Shown: positions 53,040 through 62,198 of the stretch, piece by piece
How positions within the stretch are numbered: position 1 is the stretch's first letter
Layout of the letters: the number at the start of each line of letters is the position of its first letter
NCBI RefSeq assembly: GCF_900172265.1
Contig: NZ_FWFK01000001.1
Location: forward strand, 248,001 to 312,000
From: Roseivivax jejudonensis
GTDB taxonomy: Bacteria > Pseudomonadota > Alphaproteobacteria > Rhodobacterales > Rhodobacteraceae
Length of the DNA: 64,000 nt
Reading direction: 5' to 3'
Translations under genes and position numbers: made by a program
The notes under the pieces: model-generated
Told to the model about the DNA's origin: nothing
Seen by the model: the letters and a program-made list of their open reading frames with translations, nothing else
The model's database searches: none

Positions 53040-53128
53040 GGTTCACCTCATTTCTCACCATCAATTTTCTTTAGACGGTATGATATCTCCCCACTTCACA
53101 CCGTCAAATGAACATTTTATGGTGAGAC
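53040..53128. promoter_or_regulatory. Divergent promoter with nested inverted repeats
   Basis: Two nested dyads occupy the 89-bp gap. The outer is TCTCACCAT (53053-53061) with ATGGTGAGA (53119-53127), perfect over 9 bp. The inner is GACGGTATGA (53074-53083) with TCACACCGTC (53096-53105), matched at 9 of 10 positions. TATGAT at 53079-53084 could be a -10 box inside the inner arm. The layout suggests control of both genes by the CGNR protein. Confidence 0.55.
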
Positions 53129-53755
53129 ATGGCGCGATGGGACCAAAGCGACTGGACGGAGGACCACCTCGTTGGCGGTCATCCGGTGCTCGACTTCCTG
53201 AATACGGCAGGCGGGAGAACTAAGCAGCGCGACGTCGAGCGGCTGCCCGAGTTCGCAAGCTTCGTCGCGTGGTCCGAGATCACCAATATCGTGTCGATAG
53301 ACGAAGCAGACATGCTTCGGGAGGTCGCTGAAGACGATCCGGCTGCAGCAGATGCCGAGTTGGCGGCGGCGCGGCGATTTCGCGAGGCGCTGCACGGGTG
53401 CATGATGGCCGAACAGGCAAACACGCCTTGGCCTCCGGCAGAACGCGATGCGGTTCTGAGCGACATTCGGCAAGCGCTCCTGGCAGCGCAGCTGCAAGAA
53501 GATGGCGGCCGCTACGGGTGGGTCGTCTCCAGTGGTTCGCCCGGTCTGTCCCTGCCGATAGACAGGCTCGCCCTTGCGACAGAGGCCCTGCTTCGAAGCG
53601 AAGATCTCGCACGCATGCGGAACTGCGAACGGTGCTCCTGGCTCTTCATTGATCGCGGTCGAGGGCGCGCGCGCCGCTGGTGCAGCATGGCGGCGTGCGG
53701 CAGCCGGGCGAAGTCCGCGCGATATTACGAGCGAAGAAAGGCGGGTAGCGCGTAA
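53129..53755 (+). CDS. CGNR zinc-finger / ABATE-domain regulator
   Basis: A 208-residue protein of the ABATE plus CGNR zinc finger family, mostly putative stress- or substrate-responsive regulators. HLVGGHPVLDFLNTAGGRT is the ABATE N-terminus. NCERCSWLFIDRGRGRARRW and CSMAACGSRAKSARYYERRK form the C-terminal zinc finger with Cys-x2-Cys and Cys-x4-Cys; the family CGNR is CGSR here. Divergent from the Asp-nucleophile hydrolase, which is its likely target. Confidence 0.87.
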   Translation: MARWDQSDWTEDHLVGGHPVLDFLNTAGGRTKQRDVERLPEFASFVAWSEITNIVSIDEADMLREVAEDDPAAADAELAAARRFREALHGCMMAEQANTPWPPAERDAVLSDIRQALLAAQLQEDGGRYGWVVSSGSPGLSLPIDRLALATEALLRSEDLARMRNCERCSWLFIDRGRGRARRWCSMAACGSRAKSARYYERRKAGSA

Positions 53756-53971
53756 TCACTATCCGTGCACCGTGTCGCGATTGCGCGCGCCGTTTTGGAG
53801 ACCGGTTGCTCAGGATCGCTGCGGCGGACGTCGGACGCGCGCCCACGATCCTTCATGCTGCGGAACCGGCAAATGTCGTCTTCGGTCGTGTCGCGCTCCT
53901 CGACTTGGCAGACTGCTGGTGCAGATCGCGAGCCCCTCCATCTCGGCGAGAGGTCTGGCTGACATCGCCGC

Positions 53972-54946
53972 CTAGTCGATGTCGTCTCTGAGGAAGGAGA
54001 CGATGGTCTCCGTGATCGACCGATGGACGATGCTCCGCGATCCATCTGACGCACCGCAGAGCCTCAGGTCGCCGCCCTCTTCGCGCAGAAGGTCCGGCCC
54101 GGCATCCGTGCAGACGGAAAACGCGTCGAACCCGGACGACCCGGATATTGTCACGGATCTGGTGCGCGGAAGAGCGTCCGACGCATCAGGCACCCCACCG
54201 AGATAAATCGCAAGCTCCGACACGTCGGCAGGGACCGGGCCCACAGCTGCCGAATATTCCGGCTTCAAGGCGATCACGGAAGTCACACGAGGATCCGCGG
54301 TCAGGCTGGCCAGGCCGTCCTTGCTGGTGTCCGAAAGCGCTACGCCCTGCGCGGCAAACCACCCACAATCGGGCGCCTCGGCGCCGCCGTCGGTGTTGTC
54401 GCAGGCGCGCGTGTAGCGCTCGGTGTGCAGGTCCGCTCCGGCAACCGACAGGGCAGCGGTCGCCCCGAGGGCAAACCCCGCGACCGCAATGCGGTCTTCG
54501 TCGATGCGCGCGGCCCAAGTCTCGTCATCGAGCAACAGATCGAGCGTGCGCCGGATGTCTTGCGGCCGCCGCCAGATCTCGTCGAGGGCAGTGGCCGCGT
54601 CGACGGGGCGCGGCGCGTTCACCTCGACGACGATGAAGCCTGCCTGCGCCATCGACGCGGCGAGCCACGCGCCCGAGTCCGCGGCAGAGCGCAAGCCGCC
54701 ATGCGACAGAGCGACGAGCGGCAACTCGGCGCCCGGCAACGACGCGCCCGGGGCGGCTGGTGCGCCCTTGAAGACGGCATTGCCGCCGACGGTCGCCGAG
54801 GCGTCTTCGCTCGAGGGATACCAGATCGACAACGAAAGCGGCCGCGCTGCGACCGCGGTATCGCTGAGGTATGCGATCCCGGCCGCCGTTTCGGCAAGAC
54901 AGGGCGCAGCCGCGATGGCCAGAGACAGTGTCAGAACGACTCTCAT
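53972..54946 (-). CDS. Secreted alpha/beta hydrolase-fold protein, nucleophile replaced
   Basis: A 324-residue exported protein (signal RVVLTLSLAIAAAPCLA) resembling secreted dienelactone-hydrolase/PAF-acetylhydrolase-like proteins. LPLVALSHGGLRSAADSGAW is the family oxyanion segment. The nucleophile elbow, normally GxSxG, reads AVAGFALGATAALS, with Ala159 at the Ser position (codon 54470-54472). The rest of the fold is intact, so this may be a non-catalytic binding protein rather than a degraded gene. Periplasmic. Confidence 0.75.
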   Translation of the reverse strand: MRVVLTLSLAIAAAPCLAETAAGIAYLSDTAVAARPLSLSIWYPSSEDASATVGGNAVFKGAPAAPGASLPGAELPLVALSHGGLRSAADSGAWLAASMAQAGFIVVEVNAPRPVDAATALDEIWRRPQDIRRTLDLLLDDETWAARIDEDRIAVAGFALGATAALSVAGADLHTERYTRACDNTDGGAEAPDCGWFAAQGVALSDTSKDGLASLTADPRVTSVIALKPEYSAAVGPVPADVSELAIYLGGVPDASDALPRTRSVTISGSSGFDAFSVCTDAGPDLLREEGGDLRLCGASDGSRSIVHRSITETIVSFLRDDID

Positions 54947-55119
54947 CGAGGTGCTCCATGCCGGAACGGCGAGGTATTACCGCTCCGCCTGATCCATGAC
55001 GCTTGGAGCATGACCCTGCAATACGCGACTGTCGCAGATCCGGCCGCAGAGGTCTGGCCCGCCGATACGGGCCGCCAATGGCCGCCGTCCGCTGCCCCGG
55101 CCAATTGGATGAGACCCCC

Positions 55120-55293
55120 TCACACGAACGCCGAAATAATCCGATGGAAGACGCGCGGGCCGAGCCGGGCGTGGCGCTCGTAAAAGGCATGTTCTTCGCG
55201 GCGTGCAGCGGCACGGGAGCGGACTGAAATGCGTCGGTCGGCAGCGGGCTGATCGGGACGCGTTCTGCGCGGGCAGATGGTCAGCGGGATCAT
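55120..55293 (-). CDS. Possible small basic protein
   Basis: A 57-codon frame from ATG 55293 with AGGAG 8 nt upstream. It is Arg/His-rich (RSRAAARREEHAFYERHARL) and ends shortly before the hydrolase gene. It is divergent from a LysR gene 87 bp away, which could regulate it. No known family; could be spurious. Confidence 0.3.
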   Translation of the reverse strand: MIPLTICPRRTRPDQPAADRRISVRSRAAARREEHAFYERHARLGPRVFHRIISAFV

Positions 55294-55379
55294 GAGGTGG
55301 CTCCTGTGTGAACTGGCTTGCCAACGACCTACGCACACCACACTCTCAACGGAACGACATGAGATGAAAGGAGCCTTTC

Positions 55380-56249
55380 ATGAGTGAAACGACTGGCACC
55401 GGAAAGGATGGTTCTGGCCGCGCATCTCACGATCCCTCCGTGGCATCGCTTGCCTCCTGGAGCGACCTCGCCGCCTTCCTCGCCGTCGCGCGCCATGGGG
55501 GCCTCTCCGGGGCGGCCCGGGACATCGGGTCGAGCGCTCCGACTTTGGGCCGCCGGATGCGGAGCCTCGAACGGATGCTGGGCCGCGAGCTGTTCGTGCG
55601 GCGCACCCACGGCTACGATCTCACCGAAGCCGGGATGCGTCTTCGTGACGACCTTCAGCCCGCGGAGGCGGCGATCCTGCGCGCGACGACTCCCAAGCAA
55701 GACTATGCCTTGCCTCTCGTGCGGATTGCCGCCGGCACCTGGACGATGTTGGCTCTGACGCGCAGGCTGCCGTCGATCACGGGATCGCCGCCCGATCTGC
55801 GCGCCAGACTGCTTCAGGGAGAGGACATCCTGTCGATTCCGCGGCGCGAGGCCGCCATCGGGTTTCGCAACAGGCGGCCCGTCGAAGCGGGACTCGCCGC
55901 CCGGACGCTGCGCCCCGTGACGTTCGCGCCCTACGCGGCCCCTGGCGCCGCACGCCAATGGATCGTTGTCCGGGCGAAAACGCCGTCGGCCCGATGGGTC
56001 GCCGCCCGCTGCGGCCACGCGGTCGCCGCCGAGGTGGACACGCCGCGGCTGGCCCTCGACCTCGCACTCGGTAGTGTCGGGCGGACGCTATTGCCGACCT
56101 TTGTCGGCGACGCGGAGACCGGCCTCGAGCGCGTTGGCGAGGAGATCGACGACCTCAAGCACGACCAGTGGCTCGTCACCCACGACGACGACCGCAAGCT
56201 TCCGGAAATACGGCGCGCGCTGGATCGGATCGTGGACGCCTTCGCATAA
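55380..56249 (+). CDS. LysR family transcriptional regulator
   Basis: A 289-residue LysR protein with a 20-residue extra N-terminus before the HTH. ASWSDLAAFLAVARHGGLSG and AARDIGSSAPTLGRRMRSLE form the HTH, with TLGRR in the recognition helix as in a subgroup of alphaproteobacterial LysR proteins. The effector domain seems somewhat short. GAAAGGAG lies 8 nt upstream. Target unknown; the small frame at 55120-55293 is divergent. Confidence 0.83.
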   Translation: MSETTGTGKDGSGRASHDPSVASLASWSDLAAFLAVARHGGLSGAARDIGSSAPTLGRRMRSLERMLGRELFVRRTHGYDLTEAGMRLRDDLQPAEAAILRATTPKQDYALPLVRIAAGTWTMLALTRRLPSITGSPPDLRARLLQGEDILSIPRREAAIGFRNRRPVEAGLAARTLRPVTFAPYAAPGAARQWIVVRAKTPSARWVAARCGHAVAAEVDTPRLALDLALGSVGRTLLPTFVGDAETGLERVGEEIDDLKHDQWLVTHDDDRKLPEIRRALDRIVDAFA

Positions 56250-56404
56250 CCCGTCACCAGGCCATCGGATTTAGGCTGCGACCAGTGCGAACGCCGATAT
56301 ATCCTAATACGCATCATTTCGGAGAGCTGCGGTGTAGTTCGACTTAAAGCCCTATGCGACATCATGGTTTCCTTCCGACAAGAGAACCGTTTAGCGTACT
56401 TTCT

Positions 56405-56860
56405 ATGAAAATATATCTGCAATTCGCGTTAGTATCACTCGCTGCTGTCGCTGGCACTGCCGCAATATTCGAACCTTTAGACATGACCGGATTGTCTTGC
56501 GCACGCATAACAAAATTCGGAACGAATACATGGGAGTTTTTTGGCGACATTGCGGTGAGGAGATATGCGGAAGGTCAACGGCGACCGCAAAGATTCGTTC
56601 GGATGGGAAAAGGAGCTTACGAAAGATACAGCCGATATGATGGAGAGTGGAACGCGATCTATTACTTTTTTGATGTCGGTGATGGCGTGCAAATGCGAAT
56701 ACTCTCGCGACCGGGACTTATCGTTCGTGACGAGAACCCGAAAACTTCCTGGGACGAGAGCGTTTTCCCATTTGCTGCACGATACACCCCCTTTGGACGA
56801 AGCAATAGTTTTGGACTTTTGACCCAATTACGTCAACCAGTAGACATTGAAGCTCGCTGA
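56405..56860 (+). CDS. Hypothetical exported protein, AT-rich
   Basis: A 151-residue protein of unknown family. It starts with a hydrophobic export-like stretch (YLQFALVSLAAVAGTAAIF). Motifs such as WNAIYYFFDVGDGVQMRILS suggest a beta-rich small domain. Codon use is AT-rich and unlike its neighbours, pointing to recent transfer. ATG 56405 is preferred over an in-frame ATG at 56354 because the signal-like part begins there. Confidence 0.6.
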   Translation: MKIYLQFALVSLAAVAGTAAIFEPLDMTGLSCARITKFGTNTWEFFGDIAVRRYAEGQRRPQRFVRMGKGAYERYSRYDGEWNAIYYFFDVGDGVQMRILSRPGLIVRDENPKTSWDESVFPFAARYTPFGRSNSFGLLTQLRQPVDIEAR

Positions 56861-57047
56861 GTGAGGCATGTCTGTATTGCGATGGACAGCACCTGCTTCC
56901 GCCTCAACTCTGCGGCGACGCACAACAGGCGATGATACGGCAACACGAGGGCCACTTTGTCCGACCGGCCTCACGCACCCAAAGTCCGCCTAAGCACGAC
57001 CAACCCGTGATATACGCCGGGCGAACAGAAGAGCGAGTCGGGGAACG

Positions 57048-58052
57048 ATGTTGGATATCACCCATGAGACCCCCTTGCCGCACGAGGCGGGAGACGCAGC
57101 GCTGGCAATCCGGGCACGCGGCCTGGTCCGGCGGTTCGGCAATCTCACTGCGGTGGATGGCATCGACCTCGACGTTCCTCAGGGCATGATCTTTGCGATC
57201 CTCGGCCCGAACGGCGCTGGAAAGACGACACTGATGCGCATGCTCGCGACGCTGACGCGGCCCGATGACGGATCGGCAGAGGTGATGGGACACGATCTGC
57301 GGACAGCCCCTGACGCGGTGCGGGAGGTCATCGCGATGACCGGTCAGTTCGCTTCGCTGGATGAGGACCTGACCGGGCGCGAGAACCTCGTGTTTCTCGC
57401 ACGGCTTTGGGGTTTCGGGACCAGAGCAGCACGTCGGCGCGCCGACGATCTCCTCTCGGCGTTCGAGCTTGCGGACGCACGGCACCGGCAGGTGAAGGAT
57501 TACTCGGGCGGGATGCGGCGGCGCCTCGACATCGCGGCGTCGCTCGTCGTCACCCCGGGCGTATTGTTCCTCGACGAGCCGACCACCGGTCTCGACCCGA
57601 CGGCACGGCTGCGCGTGTGGCGGATGATCCGCCAGCTCGCCCAATCCGGTGTCACCGTCCTTCTGACCACGCAGTATCTCGAGGAGGCCGACCAGCTTGC
57701 CCAGCGGATCGCGGTGATCGATCACGGCCGAAAGATCGCCGAGGGCACCAGCCGGGAGCTGAAGGCGGCGACAGGCTCGGGGTTTCTGCATGTGGCACTG
57801 ACCGACCCGGCCGGACTGGACCGGGCGGCGGCTCTCCTGGCAGAGCATCTCGGCGCGCCAGTCCAGCGCAGTCCCGAGGGCGCACGACTGTCGGTCATGG
57901 CGCAGACGCCGGAGGCGGCGAACGCGGCGCTGGCCGCTCTGCTGGCCGCCGGTATCGCGCTCGAGGATTTCGCAATGGGCGTTCCAAGCCTCGAGGAGGT
58001 GTTCTTTGCCCTCACCGGTGGGGCTGGCCGCCCCCCCGAGGAGGCCGCATGA
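57048..58052 (+). CDS. DrrA-like ABC-2 exporter ATPase
   Basis: A 334-residue ATPase of the DrrA (daunorubicin resistance) type. AILGPNGAGKTTLMRMLATL is Walker A, DYSGGMRRRLDIAASLVVTP the signature, LFLDEPTTGLDP Walker B; the C-terminal extension with SGFLHVALTDPAGLDRAAAL is the DrrA-specific domain. It pairs with the permease that starts at its stop (ATGA). The pair probably exports a hydrophobic compound. Confidence 0.92.
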   Translation: MLDITHETPLPHEAGDAALAIRARGLVRRFGNLTAVDGIDLDVPQGMIFAILGPNGAGKTTLMRMLATLTRPDDGSAEVMGHDLRTAPDAVREVIAMTGQFASLDEDLTGRENLVFLARLWGFGTRAARRRADDLLSAFELADARHRQVKDYSGGMRRRLDIAASLVVTPGVLFLDEPTTGLDPTARLRVWRMIRQLAQSGVTVLLTTQYLEEADQLAQRIAVIDHGRKIAEGTSRELKAATGSGFLHVALTDPAGLDRAAALLAEHLGAPVQRSPEGARLSVMAQTPEAANAALAALLAAGIALEDFAMGVPSLEEVFFALTGGAGRPPEEAA

Positions 58053-58852
58053 CCGAGATTACCCCCGCCACGCTACAGCACACATCCCGGCCGCCGCGCC
58101 CCTCGGCGCTCTCGAATGCGCTGACCTTCGGCTGGCGAGCGATGCTGAAGTTCCGCCACGTGCCCGAGCAGCTCTTCGACCTTGTCATGACACCGATCAT
58201 GTTCACGCTGCTCTTCACGTTCGTCTTCGGCGGCGCGCTGGCAGGATCGACACGCGACTATCTGCAGTTCTTCCTGCCGGGGATCCTGGTGCAGACGGTT
58301 GCGTTCAATGCGGTCTATTCTGGGATGGGCCTGTCCACCGATCTCGGAAAGGGACTGTTCGACAGGTTCCGCAGCCTGCCGATCTGGCCGCTGGCGCCGT
58401 TTGCGGGGCTGATTGTCGGGGATCTCCTGCGCCACCTGATCGCGAGCGCGATCATCCTCGGGATCGGCCTCGGCCTGGGCTATCGCCCCGAGGCTGGACT
58501 CCCGGGCATCGCGGCCGCGGTGCTGCTCCTGCTCGTGATCGGCTTCGGGATCGGCTGGGTGTTCATCGTGCTCGGCCTGATGATCCGCACGCCGAGTACG
58601 GTCATGACGCTGGGCTTCACGGTGCTCTTCCCGGTGGTCTTCGCCTCGAACATCATGGTTCAGCCCGAGACCATGCCCGACTGGCTGCGCGCCTTTGTCG
58701 AGGTCAATCCGATCTCCCTGATGACCACCGCGATGCGCGGGCTGATGGCAGACACGGCGACCGTGTCTCAGATCGGGCTCGCGCTCCTTGGTCCCATCCT
58801 CCTGACAGCGGCGCTGGCGCCCGTGAGCCTGTGGCTCTACCGCCGAAATTGA
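58049..58852 (+). CDS. ABC-2 type permease, DrrB-like
   Basis: A 267-residue ABC-2 permease with six hydrophobic segments. LVMTPIMFTLLFTFVFGGAL, FFLPGILVQTVAFNAVYSGM and FPVVFASNIMVQPETMPDWL are typical DrrB-type segments. It overlaps the ATPase gene by 4 bp. Together they form a drug- or metabolite-efflux pump of the inner membrane. No adjacent regulator is obvious. Confidence 0.92.
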   Translation: MTEITPATLQHTSRPPRPSALSNALTFGWRAMLKFRHVPEQLFDLVMTPIMFTLLFTFVFGGALAGSTRDYLQFFLPGILVQTVAFNAVYSGMGLSTDLGKGLFDRFRSLPIWPLAPFAGLIVGDLLRHLIASAIILGIGLGLGYRPEAGLPGIAAAVLLLLVIGFGIGWVFIVLGLMIRTPSTVMTLGFTVLFPVVFASNIMVQPETMPDWLRAFVEVNPISLMTTAMRGLMADTATVSQIGLALLGPILLTAALAPVSLWLYRRN

Positions 58853-58859
58853 GCGGTAG
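58837..58859 (+). terminator. Hairpin at the end of the DrrAB-like operon
   Basis: CTACCGC (58837-58843) and GCGGTAG (58853-58859) form a 7-bp perfect stem around the stop codon of the permease. No T-run. Possible terminator or 3' stabiliser. Confidence 0.4.
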
Positions 58860-58862
58860 GCT

Positions 58863-58926
58863 TGGAATTAGGCTTTCGCTGCGCGCCTCGCCGATGTCTG
58901 CTGTGCGGTCGAAGCGAGCCTTCGAT
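58863..58926. repeat. Candidate interspersed repeat, copy 1
   Basis: CTTTCGCTGCGCGCCTCGCC followed by GATGTCTGCTGT resembles the sequence at 60304-60342 (CCTTCGCTGCAAATTGCGCC then AATGTCCGCTCT). The two copies flank chaA. From memory, related ACCTTCGCTGC...AATGTCCGCT strings are frequent in Rhodobacterales intergenic DNA. Confidence 0.4.
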
Positions 58927-58955
58927 TAGTCGGAATGAATGCCCGTTTCGGGTTC

Positions 58956-60110
58956 TCAGACCGTGAACAGCATGAGACCGAACACCCCGAAGAGCAGCAG
59001 ATGCAGCATACCTTGCGTCGCCGAGGTCCTGTGCCCCATGAAGGTCAGCGTGGTCAGAGCAACGGTCAGGGCCATGAGCACGGTCTCGGTTTCCGAAATG
59101 CCGAAGACGACGCTCTTGCCGGTGACCAGCCCGACGACGAGGACGGCCGGCACCGTGAGCCCGACGGTCGAGACGAACGCGCCGAGGCACAGATTGATCG
59201 CCCGTTGTGTCTGATCGTCGAGAGCGGCTCGGACCGCCGTGACCGATTCCGGCGTGAAGACGATGATCGCGATCAGGACGCCGCTCAACGCGGCCGGCGC
59301 TCCGGCCGCCTCGACGCCGTAGTCGATGATGATCGAGAGGTCGTGCGCCAGCAGCACGATCGGCAGGATCAACGCGATGAGCGTAATCGCGTGCTTCAGA
59401 TTGCTTCCCCTGCCCACGGCCTGTGCTTGATCGTCCGTCGCTTCGCGGCGGCGGGCTTCCCTGAGAAGGATCCGCATCGAACCTGTCTTCGGTTGCACGA
59501 AGTCAGTCCGGTACCGGCCCATCTGCAGCGCGAGGAAGGCGGCATAGCCGACAAGGATCAGAACCGAGACGACGACCGCCTGCACCGGCGTGAATGTCCC
59601 GTCTCCGGACCCAGTGTAGTTCGGAAGAAGGAACGCAACTCCGACGAAGACCAGGATCACGCTGATGAAAGTGATCGCGCCGGGTGCGTTGTATTCCTGC
59701 TCCCCGTACCGGATCCCGCCGGCAAGAAGGCAGATCCCGGTGACGAGGTTCATGATGATCATCATGACGGCGAAGATGGAGTCGCGCCCGATGGTCGCCG
59801 AGGCACTCGGCCCCAGCATGACGGCGGCGATTAGGACAACTTCGATGACCACAATGGATGTCGTGAGGATCAGCGTTCCGTAGGGCTCTCCGAGTTGGTG
59901 AGCGAGTTCATCCGCTTCATGGACGGCTCCGAACGCGGCCATGAGGATGGTTCCGAACAGAAGTGCGAACAAGGACGCGGCGACCGGGACCGACATGTCC
60001 GGCCCAAGCAGCGAATGAAGACCGAACTGGAACGATGCCACGATGGCCCAGGCGACGGCGAGCTTGATTCCAGCGGCGCGCGACGGAAGGTAGGGTACGG
60101 ATTTGTTCAT
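58956..60110 (-). CDS. chaA: Ca2+/H+ antiporter, ChaA-type
   Basis: A 384-residue membrane protein of the CaCA superfamily. GAVHEADELAHQLGEPYGTL with ILTTSIVVIEVVLIAAVML is the first alpha repeat; VEAAGAPAALSGVLIAIIVF then TPESVTAVRAALDDQTQRAI the second. An acidic His/Asp linker in the middle is short. ChaA exchanges cytosolic Ca2+ (or Na+/K+) for protons. ATG 60110 is chosen; the in-frame extension upstream is Thr/Gly-rich and not family-like. The gene stands alone between the two repeat copies. Confidence 0.93.
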   Translation of the reverse strand: MNKSVPYLPSRAAGIKLAVAWAIVASFQFGLHSLLGPDMSVPVAASLFALLFGTILMAAFGAVHEADELAHQLGEPYGTLILTTSIVVIEVVLIAAVMLGPSASATIGRDSIFAVMMIIMNLVTGICLLAGGIRYGEQEYNAPGAITFISVILVFVGVAFLLPNYTGSGDGTFTPVQAVVVSVLILVGYAAFLALQMGRYRTDFVQPKTGSMRILLREARRREATDDQAQAVGRGSNLKHAITLIALILPIVLLAHDLSIIIDYGVEAAGAPAALSGVLIAIIVFTPESVTAVRAALDDQTQRAINLCLGAFVSTVGLTVPAVLVVGLVTGKSVVFGISETETVLMALTVALTTLTFMGHRTSATQGMLHLLLFGVFGLMLFTV

Positions 60111-60602
60111 ATTCGAGACCTCGTGCGGGGTCGTCCCTGTCGAGATCATCCAGGCCCGGGTCGTCCCGAGCAACGTTCGCGCTCTCGACGCGAACCGGAA
60201 ATTGATACCGATGGGCGTAGCTCTCGTCTATACCTCCAAGTCGGATAGCGCCGAGATACTGAAGCGGACCCCGCGCTGTAAGCGGCATCAGGTAACAAGG
60301 TCTCGAATCTGACCTTCGCTGCAAATTGCGCCAATGTCCGCTCTAGGCCTTTTCGTGGAGCTACGCGCATCGGGGCGCGCAAACTCCGTAGCGCCAGCCG
60401 TCGTCAATCAAGGGCTCCACCCTGCCCGCCGCGTTGCGGCGCCCTCGTCCCATGGCCCGGAGCTTAACGCGCTGTTCCGCAACGAGGGCAGACAGACGCA
60501 TTCCGCCCGTATCGTCGCGGAATGCGTCACCCCCGAACGCGCCGGGTGTCGTGGCACTGACCCGAGGCGCGACGTCCGAGGCCGCGCGCTCCGACCAGGC
60601 CC
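60111..60602. other. 492-bp intergenic region upstream of chaA
   Basis: No gene seen. It contains copy 2 of the interspersed repeat at 60304-60342 and the chaA promoter. The remainder is ordinary GC-rich DNA without symmetry. Confidence 0.4.
60304..60342. repeat. Candidate interspersed repeat, copy 2
   Basis: CCTTCGCTGCAAATTGCGCC then AATGTCCGCTCT; see copy 1 at 58863. The two copies run in the same direction on either side of chaA. Confidence 0.4.
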
Positions 60603-61916
60603 TCAGTTCTCGAAGCCTTGCATGAGATAGGCGATCTCCTGGCTCACCGGATCGTTGTCGATGGCTTCCTCGGCGGCGAGGCCGATGAATGCAACGAGGC
60701 CCAGGCTCGCGGCCTTGAGCGCCGGGCGCAGTCCGAAGAAGCGCCGCGAGGCGACCTCGCCGAAGCGCCGAACCGCCGTCGTCGCGACAGAGACCGGCCC
60801 CGTCGGGCGAAGGGCACTCCGAGGGCGCGGCGCGGCCCGCATGCCGTGCGCGATCTCTCGTGCGGTTGGTGTCGGGACCAGCCGGCTTGCCTCGGGCAGC
60901 GCGATGTCGCGTTTCCACCCCGTCGTGATCTGCCGGCAGTGGTGATAGGTGAACGCGCTCGAACGGAAGGCCCAATTGAGCGCGAATCCTTCGAGGATGT
61001 GCGGGCGCCATTGCAGGTCCCCCAGCGGACCGCTCGGACGCACGCACCACTTGGCCGGGCACGCGCTTTTCTTGAGGTGCCGCAGCCCGTGATCGCCATG
61101 GCGAACGACGTCCCCCTCCACCGGCATCGGCGCGTAGCGCCATTCGCCCGCGAACCGTGTCAGGCCGAACCGGCTCTGCCAGGTCGCGTCGAAGATTGAC
61201 GCGGGCGTGCGGCTCAGCACGAGCTCGTCGATGTCGCAGCAGAGGACGGCTCGGGCCTGTTGCAAGTACCGCAAGCGCACGGCGTTGAGCGCACATGTCT
61301 GCAGGAATAGCTCGGTATTGCCGAACGGGCTTCGGCCACGCGGCCCGAAGGTCAGCGCAGTCCTCAGCACAAGGGCGTCGAGTCCGGCCCGCTCCAGTAC
61401 CCGCTGGAGGTCACCGACCTCGTAGTCGGTCGAGCCGTTGTCGACGAAGACGATGCCCTCGGCGCCTTGTGTCTGCGCGTGAAACCGCGCGAAATCCTCG
61501 ATCCAGACCAGGTCGTTGTTCCGCGACATGGTGACGATCACGTTGCGGCCCCGGAACCTCTCCGGCGTCGCCTCGTGCACGGGTGTCTCGAGCTGCGTGT
61601 TCCCCGCAACGAATGTAACCCGCTGCGGCAGCGTCGGGCTTTTCAAGCGCGTGAGGCTGTGGCGATAGAAGGTGCGCAGCCGCATCGGCGCCGGTCGGCC
61701 GTCGAGCGTGAACGTGCCCGTCCGCACCAGAGAGCCGAGGTTGTTCAGGCGCGGACAGACGAGCGTAACCACACCTTTGTCCCAGATCGCATCGAACCAC
61801 AGCGTCCGATCGTCGAAAGCCTCCGCGTAACCCGTCTTTCGGTATTTCGGTGCAACGCGCGATCGGCGTCTGGGCGCGTCCCGGTCGAGACGGCAGGTTG
61901 CGAAATCTTCACTCAT
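60603..61916 (-). CDS. Glycosyltransferase-like protein, GT92/GT2-related
   Basis: A 437-residue protein. NVIVTMSRNNDLVWIEDFAR with FHAQTQGAEGIVFVDNGSTD is a GT-A-type core similar to GT92 or GT2 enzymes that begin with such a NNDL-VDNGS pattern. AVLCCDIDELVLSRTP carries a D-x-D-like metal site (DID). ATG 61916 is used; the longer upstream frame is not family-like. A hydrophobic segment near the C-terminus (AASLGLVAFIGLAAEEAI) may anchor it. It stands apart from the main polysaccharide locus. Confidence 0.72.
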   Translation of the reverse strand: MSEDFATCRLDRDAPRRRSRVAPKYRKTGYAEAFDDRTLWFDAIWDKGVVTLVCPRLNNLGSLVRTGTFTLDGRPAPMRLRTFYRHSLTRLKSPTLPQRVTFVAGNTQLETPVHEATPERFRGRNVIVTMSRNNDLVWIEDFARFHAQTQGAEGIVFVDNGSTDYEVGDLQRVLERAGLDALVLRTALTFGPRGRSPFGNTELFLQTCALNAVRLRYLQQARAVLCCDIDELVLSRTPASIFDATWQSRFGLTRFAGEWRYAPMPVEGDVVRHGDHGLRHLKKSACPAKWCVRPSGPLGDLQWRPHILEGFALNWAFRSSAFTYHHCRQITTGWKRDIALPEASRLVPTPTAREIAHGMRAAPRPRSALRPTGPVSVATTAVRRFGEVASRRFFGLRPALKAASLGLVAFIGLAAEEAIDNDPVSQEIAYLMQGFEN

Positions 61917-62198
61917 GAAAACCGGCCTTGTTGTGCTGCGCCAAGCGCTGCATACCAAATAAGCGGTTGCCAGATCGCCAACAATGGCTGATCTGCAGCT
62001 GACCGAACGTATTCTCGAAGCATCCCATGCCGCGTGCTGCACGTCTGCGTCATACGAGAGCGCCGAGGCCAGTCGCGCGCAGTGCGGCGGCGTCGCGCAC
62101 GAGTCTCGATGTGCCTGCAGCGGGCCCCATCGCGATGGCAGGGCTCGGTGCTCGACAGGCTTGCGCGCCGAGATGTCGGCCACGTCGCGGCGACCGGT

